Below, one piece after another: positions 20,167 to 31,256 of a stretch of 64,000 nt of DNA (the stretch's first letter is position 1; each line of letters starts with the position of its first letter). This DNA is from Telmatactis stephensoni (lineage: Eukaryota > Cnidaria > Anthozoa > Actiniaria > Isophelliidae). Position numbers and translations under genes: made by a program. The stretch is from assembly GCA_029948255.1 (NCBI GenBank), contig JALIZF010001883.1:992001-1056000 (forward strand). Reading direction: 5' to 3'. Below the pieces are notes generated by a model. That model was not told the origin of the DNA. It did no database searches and was given only the letters and a program-made list of their open reading frames with translations.

Positions 20167-20170
20167 AGTC

Positions 20171-20807
20171 ATCTTGTCTCCCCTTTTGCGTTTATTTGAA
20201 AGATTCAATTATGTACAATAGGCATAAGCGATCGAGTCAGACATGGTCATACCTATAACAGTACCACTAACACAAGTAACGGACGCAGTGCTAGTACAAC
20301 TATCAGACGTACTAAGAGAAAAAAATTAAAAAACATGCCCATAACGCGCAGCATATGGAAAGCAGAACGCTACCAACTGAGGTAAGATTATAGATTTGAT
20401 TTTAAATAAATCCTTGGAAACTCACAAAGCTTTGAAAAGTAAGCGTACTGTACAGTACGCTTACAGTTTGAACGGAATACAAATTTCAAGCCAAGTGTGA
20501 AATCTGTATATAAGCTTAGACTATAAAGTTCTTTTTCTAGGTAAATACATGTTGCAAGAAGATACAAACATTCACACAAACTTTTATGTAATACCCACAT
20601 ATTTTTTTGGAGAAAAAATACCTTTATATAAGTAAGTACCAACCTTAAAAAAACACCATTTTTAGGCACTTTCTATTTGCATAATTATTATGAATTGTGT
20701 GCTTCATAATAAGTTTACATATGAACCCAGTATATTGTTGTTCAAATCAAGCTAAATATGCCAAAGAAACCCAGAACCAACATCTTAAAAAAAACTTGAA
20801 AAGAAGC
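20171..20807. other. Gene-free interval with a perfect 26-bp palindrome
   Basis: Positions 20439-20464 equal their own reverse complement; each half-site is GTAAGCGTACTGT, with GTAC cores. No gene or element edge was recognised here. The gypsy LTR begins at 20808. Confidence 0.6.
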
Positions 20808-20889
20808 TGTTGTGTTACGTGTAGAAATGATACAAGATTCTGATGGATTAACTCAACGAATAAAATGTATTCTAATCGCCATCTTGTAC

Positions 20890-21180
20890 TGTGGAGGTTC
20901 AAATCAAATCAAGCAGACATTCCTTTGACTCGTACATTTATTGTCACGTACGGTAAAACTACAAACAAATCAAATTTTGGGCTCAAATATTACAATCAAA
21001 CAATGAATCTCAAAACAATGAATGATTTCACTTAATTTTAACATGGTTACTTACGATCGTGCCTGCATTGAGGGCTATTAATTTGATTATAGCAAAACTT
21101 AGTGCAATTACAAATAACTTACTAGTGAACCTCGTGGAAGTCACGTGACCACACAGGGTTCCCAGAAACTGTCCCGAACA
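20890..21180 (-). repeat. 3' LTR of the BEL/Pao element (291 bp)
   Basis: It matches 26439-26699 except for an extra segment of about 30 bp (TGGTTACTTACGATCG...), and it starts directly after the target duplication TGTAC. Confidence 0.88.
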
Positions 21181-21264
21181 TACCGGCCACCTTGAGGCGA
21201 CTGTTGGAAGCCTCAACTTAACAACATAACTTTAACAAAATTGAACGATTATATTATAAACAGT

Positions 21265-21850
21265 TTAACATTCAGCTTTCAGGTCATCTTCCAGCAGGCA
21301 CAGCTTCTGAATAGGGCATACAAGTTCACCATTCTTTGTCTTGACTTTGGCTGTACGCACCATTCCATCTGGTCCAGGATAGGTCTCCAACACTCGACCA
21401 AGAAGCCAGCGTCCTCTGGGGGTAGTATGATCTACAAGTAGGACTAGGGCATTCGCCTTCAGGTTGGGAGACACCTTAAGCCATTTAGCTCTCTGCTGTA
21501 GGATTGGTATATATTCCCTTAACCATCTTCTCCAGAAAACATCGGCCATGTACTGGATTTGTCTCCACTTTCTTCTGTGGTAGAGGTCCTTGTCATCGAA
21601 CAGACCCGGTGGAAGACTCATTGTTTTCCTCTGCATTAGAAAATGTGCCGGTGTGAGCGCCTGTAAGTCATCTGGACTATCGGAGTTAGCTGTAAGTGCA
21701 CGTCCGTTTAAGATACGTTCGACTTCAGTAAGCAGCGTATAGAGGGCCGTGTCTGTTAGAGTTTGCAGACCAATGGTTGCCTTAATAACGTTCTTGGCAC
21801 TACGAACCAATCTTTCCCTCCTCATTCTATTTTTCTTGTTCTTCTTCTGT
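21265..21850 (-). pseudogene. BEL/Pao integrase C-terminal remnant (DUF5641-like)
   Basis: The frame retains the end of a Pao integrase: LTEVERILNGRALTANSDSP, LTPAHFL, then WRQIQYMADVFWRRWLREY and a final barrel-like segment with GRWLLGRVLETYPGPDG. Catalytic D, D and E are absent. Upstream codons (KKNRMRRERLVRSAKN) follow a stop at the deletion junction. It no longer encodes an active enzyme. Confidence 0.85.
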
Positions 21851-23100
21851 CATCTTCTTGTACATCTTCTTCCACTGCCACCATCTGAGTTGTTCAGCCT
21901 GCGTTTCAGGGACGCCAATCGTTTCTCTGCGGTAGCTCGACTACAAGGTAGTTCAGGATTGTCGTGTTTCCAGAGCAAACCAACTTCGTAATGTCCTTCA
22001 TAGTATCGTGATGTTTCTTCGATGATACGAAGTGCTCGTTTATCGTCTTCTGAGAGTCCTGTCTAGTTGGCCTTCACAGTTCCATTGGTTTCTAGTCGCC
22101 AAAACTTCTCCACCTGATCATCCAGTCGATGATCCAACACACCGCAATTAAGAAGTGATCTGTGCGACCTCTGGCCAATAGGTCCAGCGATACTCCATCC
22201 CAGCGGATGGCGGAATCCAAATAAGCCGTTTGCAGGGTCTTCGGGTACTCTTACTTCGGTTTGGACGTGAGCACTCGGTAAGTTACTTCCAACGATAATA
22301 GAGACGTGGCGTATGTCGACTTGTGGGAAGTGTAAGTCGTTTAGGTGAGAATACTGTGATATGTCAATCTCATCCGGTAGTTCAGGTGCAGACAGGTTAA
22401 GTGCGGGAAGTACATACGCCCCTCTACTACTAGATCTTGTCCGTTGCCATCAGCTGCAGACAGTTTGAACTTTACCTTTTCAGAATGTACATCAACGTGG
22501 TTGTTCGTGATAGTGTTTATTTCTATATCTACAGGATAGCCGTTCAGATATAGGTGGTCGGCCAACTCCCGGTCAATTAAAGTGTCAGTGCATCCATTAT
22601 CTAGGAATGCGTACGTTGTGGCGGCTTGGCCATCTTCCGTCGTTATGGCTATGGGGAGGATATTAAGCAGTACATGGGTCTTCATGGTGGACACGGCAGC
22701 GGAGGTGACATTGGTAGTTCTATTGCTAGTGTTCTTTGGACCGTCAATCTTTGGAGTTGCGTTGTTCGGCGTCACTGTAGTAGAGCTTGTCCGCTTCTCA
22801 TCCACTTCTGTCTTGGGTGCTACAGATCCAGAACTCTTCGTTGTTTTTCGGTCGAGATGCAAAATGTCGAGATGGGGTGCAGTACATTGTTTGCACGCTG
22901 GTAGAGATGGGCAATTGGAACTTCCGTGACCAGGTCTCGCTTGGCTGCAGTTAAAGCAGTAGCCATACGAAGCCGCGTATTGTCGTCTCACTGCCACCTT
23001 GTCACATCGTTGAATCACTGGACATTTAGTCAGGTTATGCGCATTTTTACCACAGATCTCACAGTTGGCGGTTTTGCCGGCAGGCTCTTTGTCAACAGAC
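21850..23100 (-). pseudogene. BEL/Pao zinc-knuckle and aspartic-protease region (DUF1758-like)
   Basis: The frame at 23018-22341 holds CFNCSQARPGHGSSNC, a second Cys/His cluster (CKQCTAPHLDILH) and the protease signature FLDNGCTDTLID. A one-base slip near 22390 moves the frame. Coding sense then continues through IIVGSNLP, GFRHPLGWSIAGPIG and VEKFWRLE, meets one stop (about 22058) and runs to GHYEVGLLWKHDNPELP before the deletion. These are the standard landmarks between Gag and RT in Pao elements. Confidence 0.82.
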
Positions 23101-24200
23101 GTTGAAGAAAGTGTTGATTATCTCCTCAGATTTGGAGCCAAGCGTCTCTCGGTTTGCTTAATGTCCTTTGTATCTTTCTTCTGTGTACCAAAAACAGGGT
23201 CGTTTCTAATCTCTGCGTATTTCTTCACAAACGCAGCAACATCAGTAAGCCTGGGACACCGCCCTGCCTCTGTTATCCTGTAGTTTTCGTGCTGCCATTT
23301 TGATATGATATCATTAGGCAAACAATTAACAACCTTTCTCATATTAGTGGCGACGCTAATTTCCTTCTCGTAGTCTCCCTTTAGGACTTTAGTAGCGGTG
23401 TATAGCTTCTCGCTAAAGTTGAGAAGAGCTACGTTGTCGCCGTAGTTTATCTTTGGGCCATTTGTTAGTTCTTCTATGCAGTGCTGAGCCACTTGTACTG
23501 GTCTCCCGTAGCGAAGCTCAAGTGTTTTCATAATAGTTTCATAAGAACATCCTCTATTTCTCTTTAGCACTTCAAGCTCCTCTCCGGCTAAGAACTTTGG
23601 TAAGTACTCAAGACGTTGTGTACCTGTTAGTAGTTGGTCGTCTTCGAGGTGTGATTTAACTTGAGCCATAAAGAAAGGGAACTCACTGGGCCTTCCAGTA
23701 AACGGTGTTGGTTTTATTCCGTTTAGCAGTTGTCTCTTAAACATCGCTGCTAGAGGGTCCAGGGGACCACGCGTGCTACTACGAGCATCGAAAACATAAT
23801 TAGCATCATGTCCGGGTGGACACAGTTCATTACGCGTGCTACTACAAACGTTGGGGCGCGTGACAGCAGAATTAGCATCATGTCCAGGTGGACACAGTTC
23901 ATTACGCGTGCTACTACGAACATCGGAGCGCGTGACAACAGAATTAGCATCATGCCCGGGTGGACACAGTTCATTACGCGTGCTACTACGAACGTCGGAG
24001 TGCGTGACAACAGAATCACCATCATGTCCGGGTGGACGCGGTTCACTACGCGTGCTACTACGAACGTCGGAGCGCGTGACAGCAGAATTAGCATCATGTC
24101 CGGGTGGACACAGTTCATTAAACGTGCTACTACGAACGTCGGAGCGCGTGACAGAATTAGCATCATGTCCAGGGGGCACAGTTCATTAAACGTGCTACTA
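23100..24200 (-). pseudogene. BEL/Pao Gag, C-terminal half (DUF1759-like)
   Basis: The 353-codon frame 24179-23118 starts inside the 72-bp repeat array and then gives the conserved Pao Gag core: LPTF-like PTPFTGRPSEFPFF, LPKFLAGEELEVLKR, YETIMKTLELRYGRP and FVKKYAEIRND. The core is intact. Its link to the N-terminal half depends on frames through the repeat array, which are broken at least once. Confidence 0.8.
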
Positions 24201-25495
24201 TGGACGTCGGAGCGCATGACAGCAGAATTAGCATCATGTCCAGGTGGACACAGTTCATTACGCGTGCTACTACGAACGTCGGAGTGCGTGACAACAGAAT
24301 CACCATCATGTCCGGGTGGACGCAGTTCACTACGCATGCTACTACGAACGTCGGAGCGCGTGACAGCAGGATTAGCATCATGTCAGGGGGGACACAGTTC
24401 ATTAAACGTGCTACTACGGATGTTGAAGTGTGTGACAGCAGAATTAGCATCATGTACAGGTGGACATAGTTCATTAGGCATGCTACTACGAACGTCGGAG
24501 TGCGTGACAACAGAATCACAATCATGTCCGGGTAGACGCAGTTCACTACGCGTGCTACTAGGAACGTCGGAGCGCGTGACAGCAGGATTAGCATCCTATC
24601 CGGGGGGCACAGTTCATTAAACGTGCTACTACGGACGTCGGAGCGCGTGACAGCAGAATTAGCATCATGTCCAGGTGGACACAGTTCATTACGCGTGCTA
24701 CTACGAACGTCGGAGTGAGTGACAACAGAATCACCATCATGTCCGGGTGGACGCAGTTCACTACGCGTGCTACTACGAACGTCGGAGCGCGTGACAGCAG
24801 GATTAGCATCATGTCAGGGGGGACACAGTTCATTAAACGTGCTACTACGGATGTTGAAGTGTGTGACAGCAGAATTAGCATCATGTACAGGTGGACATAG
24901 TTCATTAGGCATGCTACTACGAACGTCGGAGTGCGTGACAACAGAATCACAATCATGTCCGGGTAGACGCAGTTCACTACGCGTGCTACTAGAAACGTCG
25001 GAGCGCGTGACAGCAGGAGTAGCATCCTATCCGGGGGGCACAGTTCATTAAACGTGCTACTACGGACGTCGGAGCGCGTCACAGCAGAATTAGCATCATG
25101 TCCAGGTGGACACAGTTCATTACGCGTGCTACTACGAACGTCGGAGTGAGTGACAACAGAATCACCATCATGTCCGGGTGGACGCAGTTCACTACGCGTG
25201 CTACTACGAACGTCGGAGCGCGTGACAGCAGGATTAGCATCATATCCGGGGGGACACAGTTCATTAAACGTGCTACTACGAACGTCGGATCGCGTGACAG
25301 AATTAGCATCATGTCCGGGGGGACACAGTTCATTAAACGTGCTACTACGAACATCGGAGTGCGTGACAGAATTAGCATCATGCCCGGGGGGACACAGTTT
25401 ATTAAACGTGCTACTACGAACGTCGGAGCACGTGACAACAGAATCACCATCATGTCCGGGTGGAAGCAGCTCACTACGCGTGCAACGAGTCGTTT
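23757..25495 (-). repeat. 72-bp coding minisatellite inside BEL gag, about 24 units
   Basis: The unit encodes 24 residues (core NELCPPGHDANSAVTRSD) and alternates sub-types with HDGDSVVTHSD. Some units lack one Val-Thr pair or end prematurely. A block of about 430 bp (six units) near 24418-24690 recurs at 24848-25115, including rare variants such as GATGTTGAAGTGTGTGAC, so the array grew by block duplication. Confidence 0.9.
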
Positions 25496-26405
25496 GTTGG
25501 TGTATTGGACTTATCGTTGGGAGCTCTGTAGCATTTGGTGGTTGTGGAAAGGGTGTACTAAACTTGATTCCGTCGCCTTGTTGATCACACTCAGTTTCTA
25601 TCTTCCACTCTATTTCGGCCAGCGCAGCTTCCTCTTCTAGTCTCCATAGTTCTCTCTTGGCTTTCATCTCGTACGTCGACCTCGCCATTTCGGCGTCTTC
25701 GATTTGTCTAGCCTTGGCAAATTCCAGTTTGGTTTTCGTTAAGAGCATGGTTCTAAGTTTCTCTCTTTGTGACGACAAACATGAGCTATTTGATCGTCGC
25801 GAGACTTCAGACTTAACAGATACATTGTCTACGTCATCTGTTTGTTGTTGATTACCAGCTAATTCTCTCCACTCTTCAATCACGTGCGCCGTCTCACATT
25901 TCAACATTCGATATCTTTCCTCTACAATTTGTAGCCGTATTGCTTCTCTAATACCTTGAATATACTGCGGGTGAACTCCCTCTAACGTCTCCCATAGTTC
26001 CTTTAATCGGTCAAAAGATCCTCGAATGGTTTGGTTATCACAAGTAGAATAGATATTCAATTTTAGGTAATTAATTTCATTCTCAATGTCTTTAGTGACC
26101 TTTGACCAGACAGCAGCTAGGCTACGTTGTTGTTGGGTTTTTTCTTGGATTCCATCAAAGTCAAACTTCGGGTTTAAAACACGATGGGTTCTCAGGTTGT
26201 AACCAGTGTTACTCGGTAAAGGATTCGGGATTTGAAATACGGGTAGTTGAAAAACATTTTCCTCATGAAGTGTCGTGTTATCAGGATGATCGTCTTGTCG
26301 ACCAAACATCAACCCATCGATCTCTTGATCAAAGTCACTCGTGTTAGGTATGTTTTCATCGTCGTATTCCTGTACTCGGGACCTTTCACTTCTTCCTGAA
26401 GCCAT
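24910..26405 (-). pseudogene. BEL/Pao Gag, N-terminal half
   Basis: An ATG at 26405, 33 bases inside the 5' LTR, opens a long frame. Residues 1-60 are acidic; residues of about 100-280 are helical and charged, with LREKLRTMLLTKTKLEFAKARQ-like stretches that suggest a coiled coil. The frame then enters the 72-bp repeats at about 25480. Near 24910 it slips into a hydrophobic off-frame reading of the same repeats, so the Gag product is truncated or scrambled. Confidence 0.75.
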
Positions 26406-26438
26406 CGGAGTTAGCCCTTTCGCTGAGATCTTTTACTT

Positions 26439-26699
26439 TGTGGAGGTTCAAATCAAATCAAGCAGACATTCCTTTGACTCGTACATTTATTGTCACGTAC
26501 GGTAAAACTACAAACAAATCAAATTTTGGGCTCAAATATTACAATCAAACAATGAATCTCAAAACAATGAATGATTTCACTTAATTTTAACAGGCTATTA
26601 ATTTGATTATAGCAAAACTTAGTGCAATTACAATAACTTGCTAGTGAACCTCGTGGAAGTCACGTGACCACACAGGGTTCCCGGAAACTGTCCCGAACA
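26439..26699 (-). repeat. 5' LTR of the BEL/Pao element (261 bp)
   Basis: This is the partner of 20890-21180; the outer edge is followed by TGTAC. No standard TGG primer-binding site follows on the inner side (AAGTAAAAGATCTC is found), so the priming tRNA is uncertain. Confidence 0.88.
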
Positions 26700-27277
26700 T
26701 GTACAATAACGTGTGTCGTTACATAACAGATAATAGGGACCTTAAGCACAAAGTACGAGTACGAATACGAGCACGAAATTTGAATGATACGTTTCAGTGT
26801 TAGTTCTAGATAAATATTACTTTTTCGGTGACTGATAGGTGTTCCAAGCTATCCTGAACAAAAATTATGCGGCTGAAGCTGCTACAATCCTTTGAGTATT
26901 TTTTGGGCGCGATGAAAACACTAGTCAGCCATGACATGTGACATTCCAACGGGATGACAACGACTTCGGTGCAAAAATTCGTCATCTACAGGACGAGAAC
27001 AAAGTTAGCACGAGGTTCCCGGGACGAGGTTACTGCGGCTTTCAGGTAAAATAACGGTTTTTTCGCTCTATTTTGTCCATAATACGCTTAAGTTGAACTG
27101 CTTCACTCATTTGATTTTGATAAAAGCGAACAACTACAGATAAATGTAAGTATTTTTAAAAACTTATTTGTTTGCTTTCAAGTTCCTCTCAGGAAGTCGA
27201 GTTGCAGTGTTCCTTGCCGTATAGTTAGCTCAAATGCATGCTTAAACGTTTATTTGTATTATAGACTTGAGAGCAAG

Positions 27278-29318
27278 ATGTCGAAAGACACGGCAAAAGG
27301 ACAAAAAAGAAAGGTCAGTACTGTGACGATAAACGTTTGCTACGTACGCTGATGACAAGCTTTTAATTGCTGGTTTGATATTTACGGGGGCACGCGGAGA
27401 TTTGACTCGAGCGAGTGATCACAGCGAACGATAGGTGTGTCTTAAAGCGACCATGTAATGTAATCTCTAAAAATTGTTCTGCGTTATATTTTGAATGAAA
27501 TGTTATTAGGTCTTGCCTGAAAATTACACTACAAATGGTCTTCAAACAGTCAGTGAAAACAAATGATATGTGAAAGTGTTACGCATTCTTTGATATCTAA
27601 AGTCTTTCCAATGGAATAATCATTTCACTTATCTTTATCAAAAGCTAGAAAACTTAAGATTCCCTCGATAAATTTTTTTCTAACTTCAATATCAACGTTT
27701 TTGTTTCAAATCATCATACTCGGAGCCACTCGGAAGGTTTACAAAAGGCAAACAAGAGCGGCACATCGGAATTCACAAGTTCAGAAAAACTAGACAATGG
27801 AGATGCTTGACGACCAAAACCCGAAGTAAGCGGCTTAAAAATTTACGTTCTTATAATTTATTTTGGATATCTTACAATGCTTCAATGGCCATGAAATGTG
27901 TAGGATTAAGAAAGAACTTGGTGAAAACGCTGCTATTGAAGTTAGAAAAAAATATATTGAGGGAATCTTAAGTTTTCTAGCTTTTCATAAAGATAAGTGA
28001 AATGATAAACAAAATATGAAAAGGAGCACTTCACCTTGACCTAAATTCATATTTCTCAAAATCGTGCAATGCAATTTTGTTCTACTTTTCCAAACGAACA
28101 GTTATTGAATGTGTCAACAATATGAGCTCAAAACGAAGCTTTTTCGGAGTCCTAAAAGTAAGGTTTTCGGCCAAGTAAACTGAATACTTCGAATTCTGTA
28201 CTTTTTTGATTTTTTGAAAAGTTCAAGTGCGTTTTATTCGATAACGCTTCCATAGAAATCGTTGAAGCTGAGTACTGAAGAGTGCAAAACTTGATCTAGA
28301 TTTTATGAAACAATAAATGCGGTTTTGTACAAAACTCTAATTTTTCCAAAAAATCAGCTTTATGAAAATCGCCATGCCGCCACCATAAATTATTGAAAAC
28401 TCCATGCAATCAAAATGATTGTAACGTCAAAAGAAACTTTAATCCATCCCTAGACTTGCTGTTGAAATTTTTTTTTTTGGCCGCGAAAATGTGCGCATTT
28501 TAAGTTTATATTCCAATCCAGAGTCGAATGCTTGAAGCTTTTTAAGAGTGACTGTAAGCTATTGACATTTCAGGCTTCATACAAATGTTCTAAAGATTTT
28601 TTCCTTCAATTAACAGATGTTTGTTTGGAAGCATCCTCACAAAGTTCTCCTATTAAAGGAAGTAATTAATGTGAAGCCCTTCACAAAAAAGCCATCAAGC
28701 CCTGAAATGGGGAACGCCTGGCGTCAAGTTGCCCAAAATTTAAACTCCTTGGGAAAAGACTTTGACGTGACTCAACGAAGCTGTAAAGAGCAATACACGA
28801 CGTTAATCAGTGACTTCACAGACAAACAAAAAGTGAGCAAGAAAAGTAGTGGGACTGATGAGACGTACAATGAGTTGGATCAGTTATGCCAAGACATCAT
28901 AGACAGAATTCAAGATTTTGAAATCATGCAACAAGACGAAAAAAATAAAGAGACGAAAAAAGATGAAGAAGCAGCACACATGAGACAAAAGGCCATGGAA
29001 AGTTTGGGTAAGAGGAAAAGAAAAATTCAGAGGAAAGATGACGAAGAGGAGGACGTCACTAGCGCGCCTTCAGACCGACGAACAAGAAGAAAATCAGCAG
29101 ATGCACTACAGTTTCTGAAAGACAGCCTCGAACAACGAGCAGTTGATGCAGTGGAAGAAAGAAGGCTCAAAGAAAGAGAATTAGATCTTCGCAAGGAAGA
29201 GCTTCAAAATCAACAAGATCAACAAAAGCAGACGTCTTCAATGATCTTACAGATGATGCAAAACCAACAACAGATGATGGCCGCTTTCGTACAACAAATG
29301 GCACAGAAGAAAATGTAG
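27278..29318 (+). CDS. Harbinger accessory (Myb/SANT-like DNA-binding) protein
   Basis: Two exons: 27278-27313 (ATG, 12 codons ending GQKRK; donor AAG/GTCAGT) and 28617-29318 (acceptor CTTCAATTAACAG), joined in phase 0. The N-terminal region of about 95 residues (LLLKEVINVKPF, GNAWRQVAQNLNSLG, SCKEQYTTLISDF) fits a trihelix/Myb-like fold. The rest is acidic and then a Gln/Met-rich coiled coil (MILQMMQNQQQMMAAFVQQM). In Harbinger systems this protein brings the transposase to the nucleus and the ends. It is of the same kind as the protein at 54445-55309. Confidence 0.82.
27612..28005. repeat. Inverted repeat (arms about 85 bp) in the accessory-gene intron
   Basis: Positions of about 27612-27700 (ATTTCACTTATCTTTATCAA...) and 27925-28005 are inverted copies at roughly 93 percent identity by eye, with a loop of about 225 bp. 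It lies in the intron between the two exons. It may be a nested MITE or an RNA hairpin. Confidence 0.7.
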
Positions 29319-29668
29319 TCTGCTTCGGACCACTGGGCTCCAGTGAAATTTTTGTTATGTGTTAATATAATTCAACAATTTCGATGATAAACGTTGCCAC
29401 TTTCAGTTGATACCAATAATTAGACCTGCTATGTTTGAGCTTATGATTAAGGTTGTTCTTTCTAGATCTAACAGAGTACAAACATTTTAAATTAAAGCAC
29501 ACAATATGAAAAGTACTGAACTCCGCAATGGTAAATTATTCACATTTTAAGAGTATTGCACGCTTTTAGTGTTTGTGTTCTATCAGTTTTCAGTTTTGTT
29601 TTCATCATTCAATTTACGCCAGCTCATTTCTCTTGTACTTCTGAGTAAATTTATTTATTGATTTCGTA

Positions 29669-29815
29669 TTGTATTCTTTCGATTTCTTTCTCCCTTCCTT
29701 TCTTCCTTTCTTTTTCTTCCTTTCTTCCTTTCTCTTTGTCCTTCCTTCCTTCCTTACTCTCTTTCTTTCTTTCTTCCTTTCTTTCTTTCTTTTTTTCCTT
29801 CTTTCTTTCTTTTTT

Positions 29816-29871
<56 letters not shown>

Positions 29872-29875
29872 TCCT

Positions 29876-29914
<39 letters not shown>

Positions 29915-29965
29915 CATTCTTCTTTCCTTCCTTCTTTTATTTTTTCGTTCTTTCTTCCTTTCTTC
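29669..29965. repeat. (CTTT)n/(CCTT)n polypyrimidine tract
   Basis: About 300 bp of CTTT and CTTC repeats lie between the two convergent Harbinger genes. Lys/Arg/Glu- and Phe/Leu/Ser-rich frames here are artefacts. Confidence 0.93.
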
Positions 29966-29998
29966 GAATCACCATCACTTCTGGAGCCCTGCTATATA

Positions 29999-31256
29999 TT
30001 AAACAAAATAATCATTGATACTGGGTGGTTCAATCTCGAAATAACTACTTATTTGACTTCCATATAAGCAGGTTAATGCATTTCGAAGTAATGTAGCAAC
30101 CAAATAGAATTTTCCAATTGCACTCAAACCAATTTTTAGTTTCTTTTTACAGTCAAGAATTGCCCAGTTGTTTACAATCTCTCCAAATGCCCATTCCACT
30201 GTAGCTCTTACTTCAGACATTGATGCATTAAAAAGTTGTTGTTGTTGGGTGATGTTTGCATTTCTGTAACCAGTTTGAAGGTGCACTCTCAAGGGGTAGG
30301 CTGTATCACCATAAATACATAGAGGGGTACCATTCGAGGACCATGAATACCTTTGAAGTTCCCCATATAACCCAGACATCGCCAAGATACCTGCGTCATG
30401 GCGTCTTCCCTCTATAAAAATTAGAGATAATTATGAAAAATTTAATCAGGGCAAAACAAAATAAAGCTTTACTAACCAACTGGCCCATACATCCAAGCAG
30501 TTAACCCATTAGCAGAAATCAATTGTTCAAATTTCATGCTATGAACACGTTTGTGTCCGTTGTAGAACAATTGCTGATATTCAGTAGGTCTACTAATAGG
30601 TCGCACCTAGAAAAGAATAAAAGGGCTGAATTAATTCATTGTAAACCTCACTGAAGTCATAAAATAACATGACTTACCGTGCCGTCCACAAATCCCCAAC
30701 AATTCGAGAGAGCTGCTCCTCTATCAAATACTGCCTGAGCCATTTCTTCTAGCTTATATGGAGCAAGCCAGGCCTGATTTAAAGTATTGAGCAGGTATCC
30801 AAAACGATCATAAACATAGCTAACGGTTTCGTTGAATACAAGGCTTAACTCGGGAACTGCTCTACCAAACGATGGGACCATATCACTTAGTCTACAGGGA
30901 CTTGCTAGCTTGCGCAGCATTATACATAAAGCTTCTTCTTTTCCAGCCGCAGTACGATTGTAGCACTTTAATTTATCGGGTAGTTGTAATATCTCTGCCA
31001 AATAGGGTATATCGACTTTGGAAAAACGAAAGTCTGTCCATGACTCTGCATTAGTTACATTGTCGAGTGCAAATCGTTGAAATTCTTGATGGCGATAGTC
31101 ATGATTCTTTGGTTCGAAATCATCGAAAAGAACACAGAATTCTTCAATACTGATAATGTTATTATGACACGCTTCCACAAGACACTGCTGAACTTCTCCG
31201 AAAGACATAGTATTTGCAGCTGCGATAGCACATTGAGCTTTAGCCGAAGCGTGCAC
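29999..31256 (-). CDS. PIF/Harbinger transposase (DDE_4-type)
   Basis: Three exons join in frame: 31256-30678 (ATG at 31256 or an inner one at the TMSFGEVQ segment; donor CACG/GTAAGT), 30606-30477 (acceptor TTTTATTCTTTTCTAG; donor GTTG/GTTAGT) and 30411-29999 (acceptor TCTAATTTTTATAG). The products of the joins read WGFVDGTV (first Asp), YNGHKRVHSMKF, GPVEGRRHDAGIL, IYGDTAYPL (second Asp) and VEWAFGEIVNNW (Glu), ending SINDYFV. This is the full DDE set of Harbinger transposases, with helix-turn-helix-like sequence before it. No stop interrupts it. Confidence 0.92.

Larger units (their letters stand above)
14962..20170 (+). mobile_element. Putative DNA transposon with satellite-array inverted ends (KDZ-like)
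   Basis: The outermost bases form an inverted repeat: GACTTACACACCAACGCACT at the left and, reversed, GACTTATACACCAACGTACT at the right. Immediately inside each end lies an array of the same unit of about 60 bp, in opposite orientation (12-13 units left, about 9 right). Between them is a spliced transposase-like gene on the plus strand plus smaller foldback elements. No clear target duplication was found. The design resembles foldback elements with tandem repeats in their termini. The boundaries follow the inverted ends only. Confidence 0.6.
20890..26699 (-). mobile_element. BEL/Pao LTR retrotransposon, internally deleted (non-autonomous)
   Basis: LTRs at 20890-21180 and 26439-26699 (TGTGGAGG...CCCGAACA on the given strand) are flanked by TGTAC on both sides (20885-20889 and 26700-26704). 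The left LTR carries about 30 extra bases near 21040-21070. The internal order on the minus strand is gag, zinc knuckle, protease region, then only the last part of integrase. Reverse transcriptase, RNase H and the integrase core are missing at a junction near 21850. Together with gag frameshifts, this makes the copy dependent on other elements. Confidence 0.9.

Noticed and set aside
23750..25640. Plus-strand frames with WTQFITRATTNVGA and GGHSSLRVLLRTSE repeats
   Set aside because: Antisense readings of the BEL gag minisatellite; the minus frame continues into recognisable Gag on both sides.
29651..30067. Frames in the CTTT tract (RKKERKKERK on minus, FFLSFFLSF on plus)
   Set aside because: Simple-repeat artefacts between two real Harbinger genes.
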